A program made the position numbers and the translations under genes. A stretch of 64,000 nucleotides of DNA. Source: Actinoplanes sp. NBRC 103695 (GTDB taxonomy: Bacteria; Actinomycetota; Actinomycetes; Mycobacteriales; Micromonosporaceae). Below are positions 57,063 through 64,000 of this stretch, piece by piece (position 1 is the first letter of the stretch; every line of letters begins with the position of its first letter). Location: contig NZ_BSTL01000013.1 in NCBI RefSeq assembly GCF_030269485.1, positions 62,001 to 126,000 on the forward strand, given 5' to 3'. The notes below the pieces were generated by a model. It did no database searches, was not told where the DNA came from, and saw only the letters and a program-made list of their open reading frames with translations.

Positions 57063-57275
57063 TTGTCCAGCGTCCGCCGCGACATCGCCGAGCTCGGCCG
57101 CACCGAGGAGGAAGGGCAGCGGCTCTGGCAGGAGTGGGAGGACGAGGAGGTGCCGTTCCTCATCGACGCCCGTCCCTGGGAACGCGCGGACGTCATCGTC
57201 GCCACGGCGTCGTCGGTGCCGTACGACCGCGAGACCCAGGTGGCCGTCGTCCGGCCACCCCGGCCGTTGCGGTAA
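57063..57275 (+). CDS. short protein resembling the tail of a nucleoside-kinase-like protein, strong ribosome-binding site
   Basis: A 70-codon frame starts at TTG 57063, 10 bp after a near-perfect AAGGAGG (57046-57052), and reads EEEGQRLWQEWEDEEVPFLI and ARPWERADVIVATASSVPYD. The phrase with DARPWERADVIVA resembles the end of actinobacterial uridine-kinase-like P-loop proteins. No P-loop is present, so it is either a small gene or a truncated remnant with a captured ribosome-binding site. It lies between the GH5 gene and tRNA-Gly. Confidence 0.5.
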   Translation: MSSVRRDIAELGRTEEEGQRLWQEWEDEEVPFLIDARPWERADVIVATASSVPYDRETQVAVVRPPRPLR

Positions 57276-57288
57276 AGTTCTGGCTGTC

Positions 57289-57361
57289 GCGGACGTAGCG
57301 CAGCTGGTAGCGCATCACCTTGCCAAGGTGAGGGTCGCGGGTTCGAATCCCGTCGTCCGCT
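57289..57361 (+). tRNA. tRNA-Gly (GCC anticodon), second copy
   Basis: Plus-strand cloverleaf, identical base for base to the minus-strand tRNA-Gly at 52661-52733. The flanks differ from it beyond a few bases. Confidence 0.96.
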
Positions 57362-57553
57362 CTCTCGATCACTTCACCGGGATGTCGGTGGCATTGCCCC
57401 GTGCGGCTCCGGTTGTGGGCAGCGCCGTTCCAGCGCACATCGACGACAGTGGGGCACCGCCCTGAGCGCATCGATTCGGCGAGGCGAGCCCCCGGTCGGC
57501 GGCTACGCCGGGCCGACGGCTACGCCGGGCCGGGGACCACGCCGGGCCGACGG
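57362..57553. other. spacer between tRNA-Gly and the HAD gene 3' end
   Basis: About 190 bases. Its right half is part of the 34-bp tandem duplication (57507-57574). No gene is supported. Confidence 0.45.
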
Positions 57554-57574
57554 CTACGCCGGGCCGGGGACCAC
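57507..57574. repeat. exact 34-bp tandem duplication spanning the HAD gene stop
   Basis: Identical copies occupy 57507-57540 and 57541-57574. The HAD stop codon (57554) lies in the second copy, so the duplicated unit overlaps the last codons of the gene. Confidence 0.95.
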
Positions 57575-58447
57575 GCCGAGTCGGACGAGCGCGTGTGCGA
57601 AGCCGTCGTCCTCGACGCTCCCGGTCCGCAGCGTCGCCGCGGCGAGCACCTCGGCGGGGGCGTCGGCCATGGCGACGGAATGGCCGACCACCGCGAACAT
57701 GGCCACGTCGATCGGCATGTCGCCGAAGGCGATCGTGTGCTCCGGGGCCGCGCCGGCCGCCCGCAGGGCGCGCAGCACGCCGCTGGCCTTGTCGACGGCC
57801 GGCGCGGTCGCCTGGACGAACCGGTGCTCGGCGTAGGTGAGGGTGACGCGGCCGGGTCCGAACCCCTCGCCGCGCAGGGCGGCGACGATCTCCGGCGCGG
57901 TCAGCTCGGGATGGCAGATCACCATCGAGCAGGCGTCCACCTCGAGGAGAGCCCGCTGCGCCACGACAGCCTGGGGGCCCCGGTGGCCGCCACCGCGGAT
58001 CGCCGTGTAGGTCGCCGTCATGGCCCACCCGCGCCCGTCGAAAAGCGCCAGCCCGGCGCCGGCACCCAGGTGCGCGACGAGGTCAGCGACCAGGTCCCGC
58101 GGCAACCGGTCGGCCCACAGCAGGTCCCGCGGCAACCGGTCGGCCCCCGGCAACCAGTCGGCCCGCGGCAGGTCCCGCGGCAACCGGTCGGCCCCCGGCA
58201 ACCAGTCGGCCCGCGGCAGGTCCCGGCTGCCGGGGGCGTATCCGACCGCGCCGCTGCAGCAGACGGCGGAGGTCAGCACGGGCGCCAGCGTCGGCAGCGC
58301 CTCGACGCCGAAGGGGGTGCGGGCGGTGGCGGCGATCAGCGGCACGCCCCTGTCCCGCAGCGCCCGCGCGGCGTGCAGGGTGAGCTCGCTGACCGTCCCG
58401 TCGGCCCGGATCACCGTGCCGTCGAGGTCGGTGACCACCGCCTCCAT
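57554..58447 (-). CDS. Cof-type HAD-IIB phosphatase with a repeat-expanded loop
   Basis: A 297-residue protein starting VVTDLDGTVIRADGTVS (motif I, nucleophile in DLDGT). It has TARTPFGVEALPTL (motif II region), DKASGVLRAL (Lys motif) and FGDMPIDVAMF (motif IV GD-x-x-x-D), the marks of Cof/YbiV-like sugar-phosphate phosphatases. Residues about 77-118 are an insert of DLPRADWLPGADRLPR repeated twice, then a partial copy, encoded by a 48-bp tandem repeat in the cap domain region. The insert is absent from normal family members and may alter substrate access. Confidence 0.87.
   Translation of the reverse strand: MEAVVTDLDGTVIRADGTVSELTLHAARALRDRGVPLIAATARTPFGVEALPTLAPVLTSAVCCSGAVGYAPGSRDLPRADWLPGADRLPRDLPRADWLPGADRLPRDLLWADRLPRDLVADLVAHLGAGAGLALFDGRGWAMTATYTAIRGGGHRGPQAVVAQRALLEVDACSMVICHPELTAPEIVAALRGEGFGPGRVTLTYAEHRFVQATAPAVDKASGVLRALRAAGAAPEHTIAFGDMPIDVAMFAVVGHSVAMADAPAEVLAAATLRTGSVEDDGFAHALVRLGVVPGPA
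58122..58220 (-). repeat. 48-bp in-frame tandem repeat in the HAD cap region
   Basis: Units with aggtcccg starts at 58122, 58170 and 58218 give two full 48-bp copies plus a partial; an earlier, shorter unit begins about 30 bp before. Each full unit adds 16 residues, rich in Asp, Pro, Arg and Leu. Confidence 0.92.
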
Positions 58448-58456
58448 CGGCGGTGG

Positions 58457-59194
58457 CTACTTCTTCTTGTTACCGCGCACCGCGTTGCGAACGCTCTTGA
58501 GCAGGTTGAAGAGCGGCTTGGGGAGCTTGTGGGCGGCGCGCTTGAGGGCGAGCTCGCGCGGGTTGCCGATGGGGACGAACTCGTACGTCGGGGTGCTGTT
58601 GAAGACCTTGCCGGTGGCCTTGTAGCCGTAGGGGGCCAGCGCCACCTTGATCTTCTCGAACTCGTCCTTGTTGAAGGCCTCGGCGAAGACGTGCGGGCGG
58701 CTCTCGCGCAGGATGCGGCGTGCCCCGTTGAGGACCTCCACCTCCATGCCCTCGACGTCGATCTTGATGACGGCGACCTTGCCCTTGACGATCTTGTCGA
58801 GCGGCAGGACCTCGAAGTTCTCGACGATGCCGTCCAGGTCGGCGCTGGCGGAGCCCGGGCGGGCGCCCAGGCCGACATTGTGGACCGTGGTCTTGGCACC
58901 CAGGTCGTTGGCGTCCACGTTCATCTGCGTCCAGCGGGCGCAGCGCTCGCGCGGGTCGAACGCGTGGACGTAGGTCGACGGGCAGTAGACGCCGAACCAC
59001 ACCGTGTGGGTGCCCAGGCAGGAGCCGGCGTCGACGTACACGCCGTGCAGATCGAGCGCGCGGATGTGGTCGAGGAAGCCCTGCTCGTAGTACACGCCCT
59101 GCAGGAACGGACGGTAGAGGCTGGGGGTCTCGTCCGGCCAGGGCGAGGTGTCGAACTGGCTGGTGATGCCATGGCGGGTGATAGTGAGCATCAT
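58457..59194 (-). CDS. FkbM-family SAM-dependent methyltransferase
   Basis: A 245-residue protein with the SAM loop GVYVDAGSCLGTHTVWFG, an acidic VHAFDPRERCARW, NVGLGARPGSAS, VIKIDVEGMEVEVLNGA (the FkbM hallmark IDVEG) and FAEAFNKDEFEKIK. FkbM-type enzymes methylate hydroxyl or similar groups on sugars and natural products. The first two codons are ATG; the first was kept. It ends 9 bp from the HAD start on the same strand, so the two may be co-transcribed. Confidence 0.9.
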   Translation of the reverse strand: MMLTITRHGITSQFDTSPWPDETPSLYRPFLQGVYYEQGFLDHIRALDLHGVYVDAGSCLGTHTVWFGVYCPSTYVHAFDPRERCARWTQMNVDANDLGAKTTVHNVGLGARPGSASADLDGIVENFEVLPLDKIVKGKVAVIKIDVEGMEVEVLNGARRILRESRPHVFAEAFNKDEFEKIKVALAPYGYKATGKVFNSTPTYEFVPIGNPRELALKRAAHKLPKPLFNLLKSVRNAVRGNKKK

Positions 59195-59414
59195 TGATCT
59201 CCGGCGCTGGGGGTCGGCAGATAGCGAGCGCGAGAATGCCACAAGAAGTGCACAGGCGTGTGCCCGATCTTGAGGAAGTCGCAAAGTCTGACCGAAAGGG
59301 CAGGGTTGATCCAATCCTCAAAGGACGACTGCGAGGACATCCCGCCCGAAATGTCCGGGCCGGGGGACCGCGGGGCGGGCGGTGGACACAGCCGGGGGCG
59401 ACTCGGCACGAAAA
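59195..59414. other. upstream region of furA and the FkbM gene
   Basis: About 220 bases with a lower GC patch around 59225-59300. It must contain the leftward promoter for the FkbM/HAD genes. No gene or hairpin seen. Confidence 0.4.
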
Positions 59415-59451
59415 CTTGAATTGTTCCAGACAAGCGGACTATCTTGATCCA
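59415..59451 (+). promoter_or_regulatory. furA promoter with overlapping dyad operator, apparently leaderless
   Basis: A -35-like TTGAAT (59416-59421) and a -10-like TATCTT (59440-59445) are 18 bp apart. The -10 ends 6 bp before the furA GTG at 59452, which places the transcription start at or next to the start codon, so the message should be leaderless; no ribosome-binding site is seen. A dyad CTTG-N12-CAAG (59415-59434) covers the -35 and spacer, the right place for FurA autorepression. Confidence 0.6.
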
Positions 59452-59943
59452 GTGACGTCCGACTACGAGACGCGGTTGCGGGCGGCCTCGTTACGCGTGA
59501 CGCGGCCGAGAGTGGCAGTGCTGCACGCCCTCCGGGAGCACCCGCACGTCGACACCGACAGGGTGATCGCGCTGGTGCGTGCCCACCACCCCACCGTCTC
59601 CCACCAGGCAATCTACGACGTTTTGCGCGCTCTGACCGATGCCGGGCTGGTGCGCCGCATCCAGCCCGCCGGGGCTACCGCCCGCTACGAGTCCCGGGTG
59701 GGCGACAACCACCACCACATCGTGTGCCGCTCCTGCGGCGCCATCGCCGACGTCGAGTGCGCCGCCGGCCACACCCCCTGTCTCACCGCCTCCGACGACC
59801 ACGGCTTCGTGATCGACGAGGCGGAGGTCGTCTACTGGGGCACCTGCCCCGACTGCACGACCCCCGACCGTACGACGAAAAACGACCGCACGACGAAAAC
59901 GACTGCGCGACGAGAACGCACCATCGAGGAAGGAAGCGAATGA
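59452..59943 (+). CDS. furA: FurA, Fur-family redox-sensing repressor
   Basis: A 163-residue protein. The N-terminal winged helix has RLRAASLRVTRPRVAVLHAL and TVSHQAIYDVLRALTDAGLV. The dimerisation/metal domain has SRVGDNHHHIVCRSCGAIAD (HHH motif and CxxC zinc knuckle) and GTCPDC as the second CxxC. This is the actinobacterial FurA type that represses katG and is relieved by peroxide. The tail is Lys/Arg/Thr-rich (TTKTTARRERTIEE). The GTG start fits the promoter spacing. Its stop overlaps the katG ATG (ATGA), so katG is translationally coupled. Confidence 0.93.
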   Translation: MTSDYETRLRAASLRVTRPRVAVLHALREHPHVDTDRVIALVRAHHPTVSHQAIYDVLRALTDAGLVRRIQPAGATARYESRVGDNHHHIVCRSCGAIADVECAAGHTPCLTASDDHGFVIDEAEVVYWGTCPDCTTPDRTTKNDRTTKTTARRERTIEEGSE

Positions 59944-62204
59944 GCGACACCCAGGACCCGAAGGCCTCCGGTTGCCCGGTCGCGCACGACTCCGTGACCG
60001 CGACCGGCAGTGAGAGCGAGAACCCGGCGATCGACTCGCCGACACCGAAGACCGGCGGCCGTCCGCGCACGAACCAGGACTGGTGGCCCAACCAGCTCGA
60101 CCTCTCGGTGCTGCACGCCCACTCGTCGAAGGGCAACCCCCTGGGCGAGGACTTCGAGTACGCCAAGGAGTTCGCCAAGCTCGACGTCGAGGCGCTCAAG
60201 CGGGACATCTCCGAGGTGCTGACCACCTCGCAGGACTGGTGGCCGGCCGACTTCGGGCACTACGGCGGCCTGATGATCCGGATGAGCTGGCACGCCGCCG
60301 GCACGTACCGGACCTACGACGGCCGCGGCGGCGCCGGTGACGGCGGGCAGCGGTTCGCGCCGCTGAACAGCTGGCCGGACAACGCCAACCTGGACAAGGC
60401 CCGCCGCCTGCTGTGGCCGGTCAAGGCCAAGTACGGCCAGAAGATCTCGTGGGCCGACCTGCTGGTGCTGGGCGGCAACGTGGCCCTGGAGTCGATGGGC
60501 TTCAAGACCTTCGGCTTCGGCTTCGGCCGCGTCGACGTCTGGGAGCCGGAGGAGGTCTCCTGGGGCACCGAGGACGTCTGGCTGGGCGACCGCTACATCT
60601 CGGAGAAGGACATGGCGCCGGGCGTCGGCGCCACCGAGATGGGCCTGATCTACGTCAACCCGGAGGGTCCGCGCGGCAACGCCAACCCGCTGGCGGCGGC
60701 GCACTTCATCCGGGAGACCTTCGGTCGGATGGCGATGAACGACGAGGAGACCGTCGCGCTGATCGCCGGCGGCCACACCTTCGGCAAGACGCACGGCGCC
60801 GGTGTCGCCGACGGCCACGTGGGCCCCGAGCCCGAGGGCGCGCCACTGGAGACGCAGGGCCTGGGCTGGCTCAGCACGCACGGCAGCGGCAAGGGCGGCG
60901 ACACCATCACCAGCGGTCTGGAGGTCACCTGGACCGACAAGCCGACGCAGTGGAGCAACCGCTTCTTCGAGATCCTTTTCGGGTACGAATGGGAGCTCAC
61001 GACCAGCCCGGGTGGCGCGAAGCAGTGGGTGGCGAAGGACTCCGAGGAGATCATCCCCGACGCCCACGACCCGGCGAAGAAGCACAAGCCGACGATGCTC
61101 ACCACCGACCTGTCGCTGCGCGTCGACCCGGCGTACGAGAAGATCTCGCGTCGTTTCCTGGAGAACCCGGACGAGTTCGCGCTGGCGTTCGCCAAGGCCT
61201 GGTACAAGCTGCTGCACCGGGACATGGGCCCGGTCAGCCGCTTCCTGGGCCCCTGGGTCGCCGAGCCGCAGCTGTGGCAGGACCCGGTTCCGGCCGTCCA
61301 GGGTGACCTGGTGTCCGACGCCGACGTCGCCGCCCTGAAGGCGAAGGTTCTGGAGTCCGGCCTGAGCACCGCCCAGCTGGTGTCCACCGCGTGGGCGTCG
61401 GCCGCGAGCTTCCGGTCCACCGACAAGCGTGGCGGCGCCAACGGCGCCCGGGTGCGTCTCGAGCCGCAGCGCGGCTGGGAGGTCAACCAGCCGGAGCAGC
61501 TCGCAACCGTGTTGTCCGCGCTCGAGGGCATCCAGCAGGAGTTCAACGCGGCCGGCGGCGCGCAGGTCTCGCTCGCCGACCTCATCGTGCTGGCCGGTTC
61601 GGCCGCGGTGGAGAAGGCGGCGCGGGACGCCGGCGTCGAGGTGACGGTGCCGTTCCACGCGGGCCGCACGGACGCCACGCAGGAGCAGACCGACGTCGAG
61701 TCGTTCCAGTTCCTGGAGCCGCGCGCCGACGGTTTCCGCAACTACCTGCGGACGGGCGAGAAGGACCAGCCGGAGGTGCTGCTGGTCGAGCGCGCCTACA
61801 TGCTCGACCTGACCGCGCCGGAGATGACCGTCCTGGTCGGCGGCCTGCGCGCGCTCGGCAACAACGTCGGCGGCGCCACCCACGGCGTCCTCACCGACCG
61901 TCCCGGCGTGCTCAGCAACGACTTCTTCGCCAACCTGCTCGCCCCGGGCACGAAGTGGCAGGCGTCGAAGAACGAGGAGCACGTGTACGAGATCAGCGAC
62001 GTCACGACCGGCGAGCTGAAGTGGACGGCCACCGCGGCCGACCTGATCTTCGGTTCGAACTCGCAGCTCCGGGCCCTCGCCGAGGTCTACGCCAGCGAGG
62101 ACGCCCGGGAGAAGTTCGTGCACGACTTCGTCGCGGCGTGGACGAAGGTCATGGACAACGACCGGTTCGACATCAAGGGCCAGCAGAGCCTCCAAAAGGG
62201 CTAG
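59940..62204 (+). CDS. katG: KatG, bifunctional catalase-peroxidase
   Basis: A 754-residue haem enzyme. Distal residues Arg114, Trp117 and His118 lie in IRMSWHAAG. The Trp117-Tyr238-Met264 adduct partners are present (GLIYVNPEGP, FGRMAMNDEE), and the proximal haem His279 is in AGGHTFGKTHG. The duplicated C-terminal domain lacks haem ligands, as usual. It breaks down hydrogen peroxide and acts as a peroxidase in the cytoplasm. The spacing of the key residues matches Mycobacterium KatG within one residue. The ATG overlaps the furA stop. The 3' end lies in a 21-bp tandem repeat. Confidence 0.97.
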   Translation: MSDTQDPKASGCPVAHDSVTATGSESENPAIDSPTPKTGGRPRTNQDWWPNQLDLSVLHAHSSKGNPLGEDFEYAKEFAKLDVEALKRDISEVLTTSQDWWPADFGHYGGLMIRMSWHAAGTYRTYDGRGGAGDGGQRFAPLNSWPDNANLDKARRLLWPVKAKYGQKISWADLLVLGGNVALESMGFKTFGFGFGRVDVWEPEEVSWGTEDVWLGDRYISEKDMAPGVGATEMGLIYVNPEGPRGNANPLAAAHFIRETFGRMAMNDEETVALIAGGHTFGKTHGAGVADGHVGPEPEGAPLETQGLGWLSTHGSGKGGDTITSGLEVTWTDKPTQWSNRFFEILFGYEWELTTSPGGAKQWVAKDSEEIIPDAHDPAKKHKPTMLTTDLSLRVDPAYEKISRRFLENPDEFALAFAKAWYKLLHRDMGPVSRFLGPWVAEPQLWQDPVPAVQGDLVSDADVAALKAKVLESGLSTAQLVSTAWASAASFRSTDKRGGANGARVRLEPQRGWEVNQPEQLATVLSALEGIQQEFNAAGGAQVSLADLIVLAGSAAVEKAARDAGVEVTVPFHAGRTDATQEQTDVESFQFLEPRADGFRNYLRTGEKDQPEVLLVERAYMLDLTAPEMTVLVGGLRALGNNVGGATHGVLTDRPGVLSNDFFANLLAPGTKWQASKNEEHVYEISDVTTGELKWTATAADLIFGSNSQLRALAEVYASEDAREKFVHDFVAAWTKVMDNDRFDIKGQQSLQKG

Positions 62205-62241
62205 CAGAGCCTCATCAAGGGCTAGAAGAGCCTCTCCGGAA
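62179..62241. repeat. 21-bp tandem repeat at the katG and mycosin 3' ends
   Basis: Three units begin at 62179, 62200 and 62221 with a gc-agcagagcctc-like core (third partial). Unit 2 contains the katG stop, and unit 3 carries the stop of the mycosin gene on the other strand (62222-62224). Confidence 0.85.
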
Positions 62242-63445
62242 CGTCGACCACGGCCGGGCGGTCCCCGATGGGGGCCGCCCGGCGTGCGTTCCAGCCGCGG
62301 CGGGTCGCCAGGGAACGGGCCAGCAGCAGCGCGAGGCAGGCGACCACGGCGGTCAGGAGGATGGGTACGGCGGGCGGACGGTTCACCGGCGCGGACGGGC
62401 TGGGGGACGCCGCCGGCGGTACGGCTGCCGCCGGCGTGGTGACCAGGCCGTCGGTGACCGCACGGAACGGGTTGACCAGGCCGGCTCCGTACTCCTGGCT
62501 GCCGCGGCCGCCGGGGGCGGGAGTGGCCGTCGCCAGGATGCGCTCGGTCACCTGGGGCGCGGTCAGCTCCGGCCAGGCCGAGCGGACCAGCGCGGCGGTG
62601 GCCGCGACGAACGGCGCCGCGAAGCTGGTGCCCTGCCAGTACTGGTGGCCGCCGGCCCGGGTGGCGGCGAGCACGTTGCCGCCGGGGGCGACCAGGTCGA
62701 CCTGCGGGCCGATCTGCGAGCCGGGGAGCCGCCGGCCGCTCTCGTCCACCGCGCCGACCCCGAGCACCCCGTCGTACCCGGCGGGATAGGACCGTTGCGG
62801 CGTGAGGCCCTGCTGGCCGTTGCCCGCGGCGGCCACCACGAGCACGTCGCGCTGCACGGCGTAGGCCACGGCGTCCCGGATCCACCGGTCGTCGGCCGAC
62901 CCGGCCAGGGACAGGTTCATCACCTTGGCGCCGTGGTCGGCCGCGTACCAGATGCCGCGGGCGAGCACCTTCGGGTCGATCATCTCCACGTCGCCGCGAT
63001 CGGTGACACCGCGGTCGCTCACCCGTACCGGCAGAATCGTCGACCCGGGCGCGAGACCCGCGAAACCCACCCCGCGCGCCGACCGGGCCGCGATGACGCT
63101 GGCCACCGCCGTGCCGTGCGAGTCGCAGTCGAACGTGCCCGGCAGGTCGCCGACCAGGTGGAAGTCCTGGCCGCGCAGGACCGCGCCGCGCGGCCGCAGC
63201 TGAGGGTGGTCGGAGTCGACGCCGGAGTCGACCACCGCGACCGTGACGCCCTTGCCGGTGCTGAACGGCCACACCGCGGCCGGGTCCAGGCTCAGCTGCG
63301 GCCACGGCAGCGCGGTGACCACCGGATGCGCCGGCGCCGGCCTCGAGCAGGCCCCGGCCGGCGGCGCCTGTCCGAGCGGCGCCTGCACGACCGGCGCCGC
63401 CAGCGCCAGCAGGGCGGCGAGCAGAAGATGACCCATGTACGGCAT
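62222..63445 (-). CDS. mycosin-type subtilisin (S8) membrane protease
   Basis: A protein of about 407 residues with a signal-like N-terminus (MGHLLLAALLALAAPVVQAP), the S8 triad in VAVVDSGVDSDHP (Asp), DSHGTAVASVIA (His) and QGTSFAAPFVAATAALV (Ser), the oxyanion Asn in VVAAAGNGQQG, and a C-terminal transmembrane helix (VPILLTAVVACLALLLA) with a basic tail. This is the MycP layout of type VII secretion-associated proteases. No esx/ecc genes are in the window, so it may belong to an unlinked system or act alone. GTG 63451 and ATG 63436 are alternative starts. Confidence 0.88.
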   Translation of the reverse strand: MPYMGHLLLAALLALAAPVVQAPLGQAPPAGACSRPAPAHPVVTALPWPQLSLDPAAVWPFSTGKGVTVAVVDSGVDSDHPQLRPRGAVLRGQDFHLVGDLPGTFDCDSHGTAVASVIAARSARGVGFAGLAPGSTILPVRVSDRGVTDRGDVEMIDPKVLARGIWYAADHGAKVMNLSLAGSADDRWIRDAVAYAVQRDVLVVAAAGNGQQGLTPQRSYPAGYDGVLGVGAVDESGRRLPGSQIGPQVDLVAPGGNVLAATRAGGHQYWQGTSFAAPFVAATAALVRSAWPELTAPQVTERILATATPAPGGRGSQEYGAGLVNPFRAVTDGLVTTPAAAVPPAASPSPSAPVNRPPAVPILLTAVVACLALLLARSLATRRGWNARRAAPIGDRPAVVDVPERLF

Positions 63446-63514
63446 CGTCACGCGTGGCCGGCAGCGGATTAATTCGCTGACCGGATGCGGTCAGGGACAT
63501 TAGGGTCCGGCTCG

Positions 63515-64000
63515 ATGAACATCATCGGCCGCCACCCGATCCGGCCCGCCGCGGCGTACCTCTGGTTCGAGGGGACCTGGTCGCTGCTGCACCGGATGGC
63601 CTTCACGCTGCTGCTCGTCTACCAGGTGCAGACCGCGCACCTGAGCCCGTTCGAGCTGATCGTGGTCGGCACCGTGATGGAGGCGACCTGCTTCCTGGCC
63701 GAGGTGCCCACCGGCATCGTCGCCGACCTGTACTCGCGGCGGCTGTCCGTGCTGATCGGCGCCCTGGTGGTGGGCGCCGGCATCCTGGTGCAGGCGGCGT
63801 TCCCGGCGTTCTGGCCGATCGTGCTGGGCAACGTCATCTGGGGCGTCGGCTGGACGTTCATCTCCGGCGCTGTGGTTCACCGTGTTCGCGCTGATCAGCA
63901 CCGCGCTGGCGCTGATCACCAACCTGGCCGCCAACCGGTTCGCTGCGCGGCGGATCAACGCCGTGCACCCGGCCGGCCTGATGGCGGGGCTGGTCCTCGC
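63515..64000 (+). pseudogene. MFS transporter with internal deletion, cut by window edge
   Basis: From ATG 63515 the frame gives the first three to four membrane helices of an MFS protein (YLWFEGTWSLLHRMAFTLLL, EVPTGIVADLYSRRLSVLIG, IVLGNVIWGVGWTFISGA, including the loop motif A-like DLYSRR). At about 63868 coding continues in another frame, with LWFTVFALISTALALITNLA and then RRINAVHPAGLMAGLVL, resembling helices from the later half. Helices 5-7 and the linking loop appear to be missing and the join is out of frame. A sequencing error alone would not explain the lost segment. Confidence 0.65.

Noticed and set aside
62222..63445. A type VII secretion locus around the mycosin gene
   Set aside because: No esx, ecc, PE or PPE-like genes occur in the window; only the mycosin itself is supported.
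59832..63500. A 1222-codon minus-strand frame across katG
   Set aside because: It is opposite katG, Arg/Gly-rich and without motifs; katG residues on the plus strand are all conserved.

Overview
The window looks like chromosomal DNA of a filamentous actinomycete of the Micromonosporaceae (Actinoplanes-like) type. The inference rests on very high G+C with strong third-position GC bias, many GTG starts, ATGA/GTGA stop-start overlaps, and gene families common there: SARP, HxlR, an HTH-STAND-WD40 ATPase, mycosin, a furA-katG pair and Eis-like GNAT. No rRNA, prophage, complete insertion sequence, origin or PKS/NRPS cluster is present.

Layout. 1-6.7 kb: the end of a membrane protein with its LuxR-type response regulator, an oxidoreductase divergent from an HxlR regulator, a large HTH-STAND-WD40 protein, a gutted Lrp/AsnC gene, and two small enzymes. 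6.7-19.1 kb: the most interesting block, centred on the nickel-pincer-nucleotide (NPN) cofactor. A minus-strand run holds a fatty acyl-CoA-reductase/HAD fusion, a zinc alcohol dehydrogenase, a divergent LarA homologue and a PlsC-type acyltransferase; larE lies just upstream. Opposite it run larB-larC, two acyl-ACP-desaturase-like ferritin-fold proteins (one with intact di-iron ligands, one degraded) and a sulfotransferase. I infer an unusual, possibly sulfated, lipid whose synthesis needs a Ni-pincer hydride-transfer enzyme. 19-24 kb: housekeeping and hypothetical genes (deaminase, slipin, DedA) and a secreted carbohydrate-binding protein. 24-36 kb: a carbohydrate block with a LacI regulator carrying an integrase-like N-terminal arm, a GH67 alpha-glucuronidase, a DUF624 protein and an LplABC-type sugar ABC transporter (probably aldouronate uptake and cleavage), followed by a secreted S15 peptidase and a DUF5722 glycosidase-like protein.

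35.9-41.6 kb holds a CHAT-protease/P-loop NTPase/TPR protein, a divergent TPR protein, a single-span membrane protein and a small disordered protein. This resembles a bacterial caspase-like signalling or defence locus. 41.7-52.3 kb is accessory and decayed: a SARP pseudogene with at least three frameshifts, a degenerate type I-E-like CRISPR relic, pieces of two transposases, a broken hypothetical gene, and intact islands (flavoprotein with AraC regulator, I36 inhibitor, AAA-DUF4143 ATPase).

52.4-64 kb: tRNA-Val, tRNA-Cys and tRNA-Gly, a GNAT, a solute-binding/VWA protein, a GH5 endoglucanase, a second identical tRNA-Gly in the opposite orientation, a HAD phosphatase, an FkbM methyltransferase, furA-katG with an apparently leaderless promoter, a mycosin protease, and a broken MFS gene at the edge.

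Short tandem duplications recur throughout, inside reading frames and exactly at gene 3' ends, suggesting frequent replication slippage in this lineage. All family assignments come from reading motifs by eye; no database search was possible.
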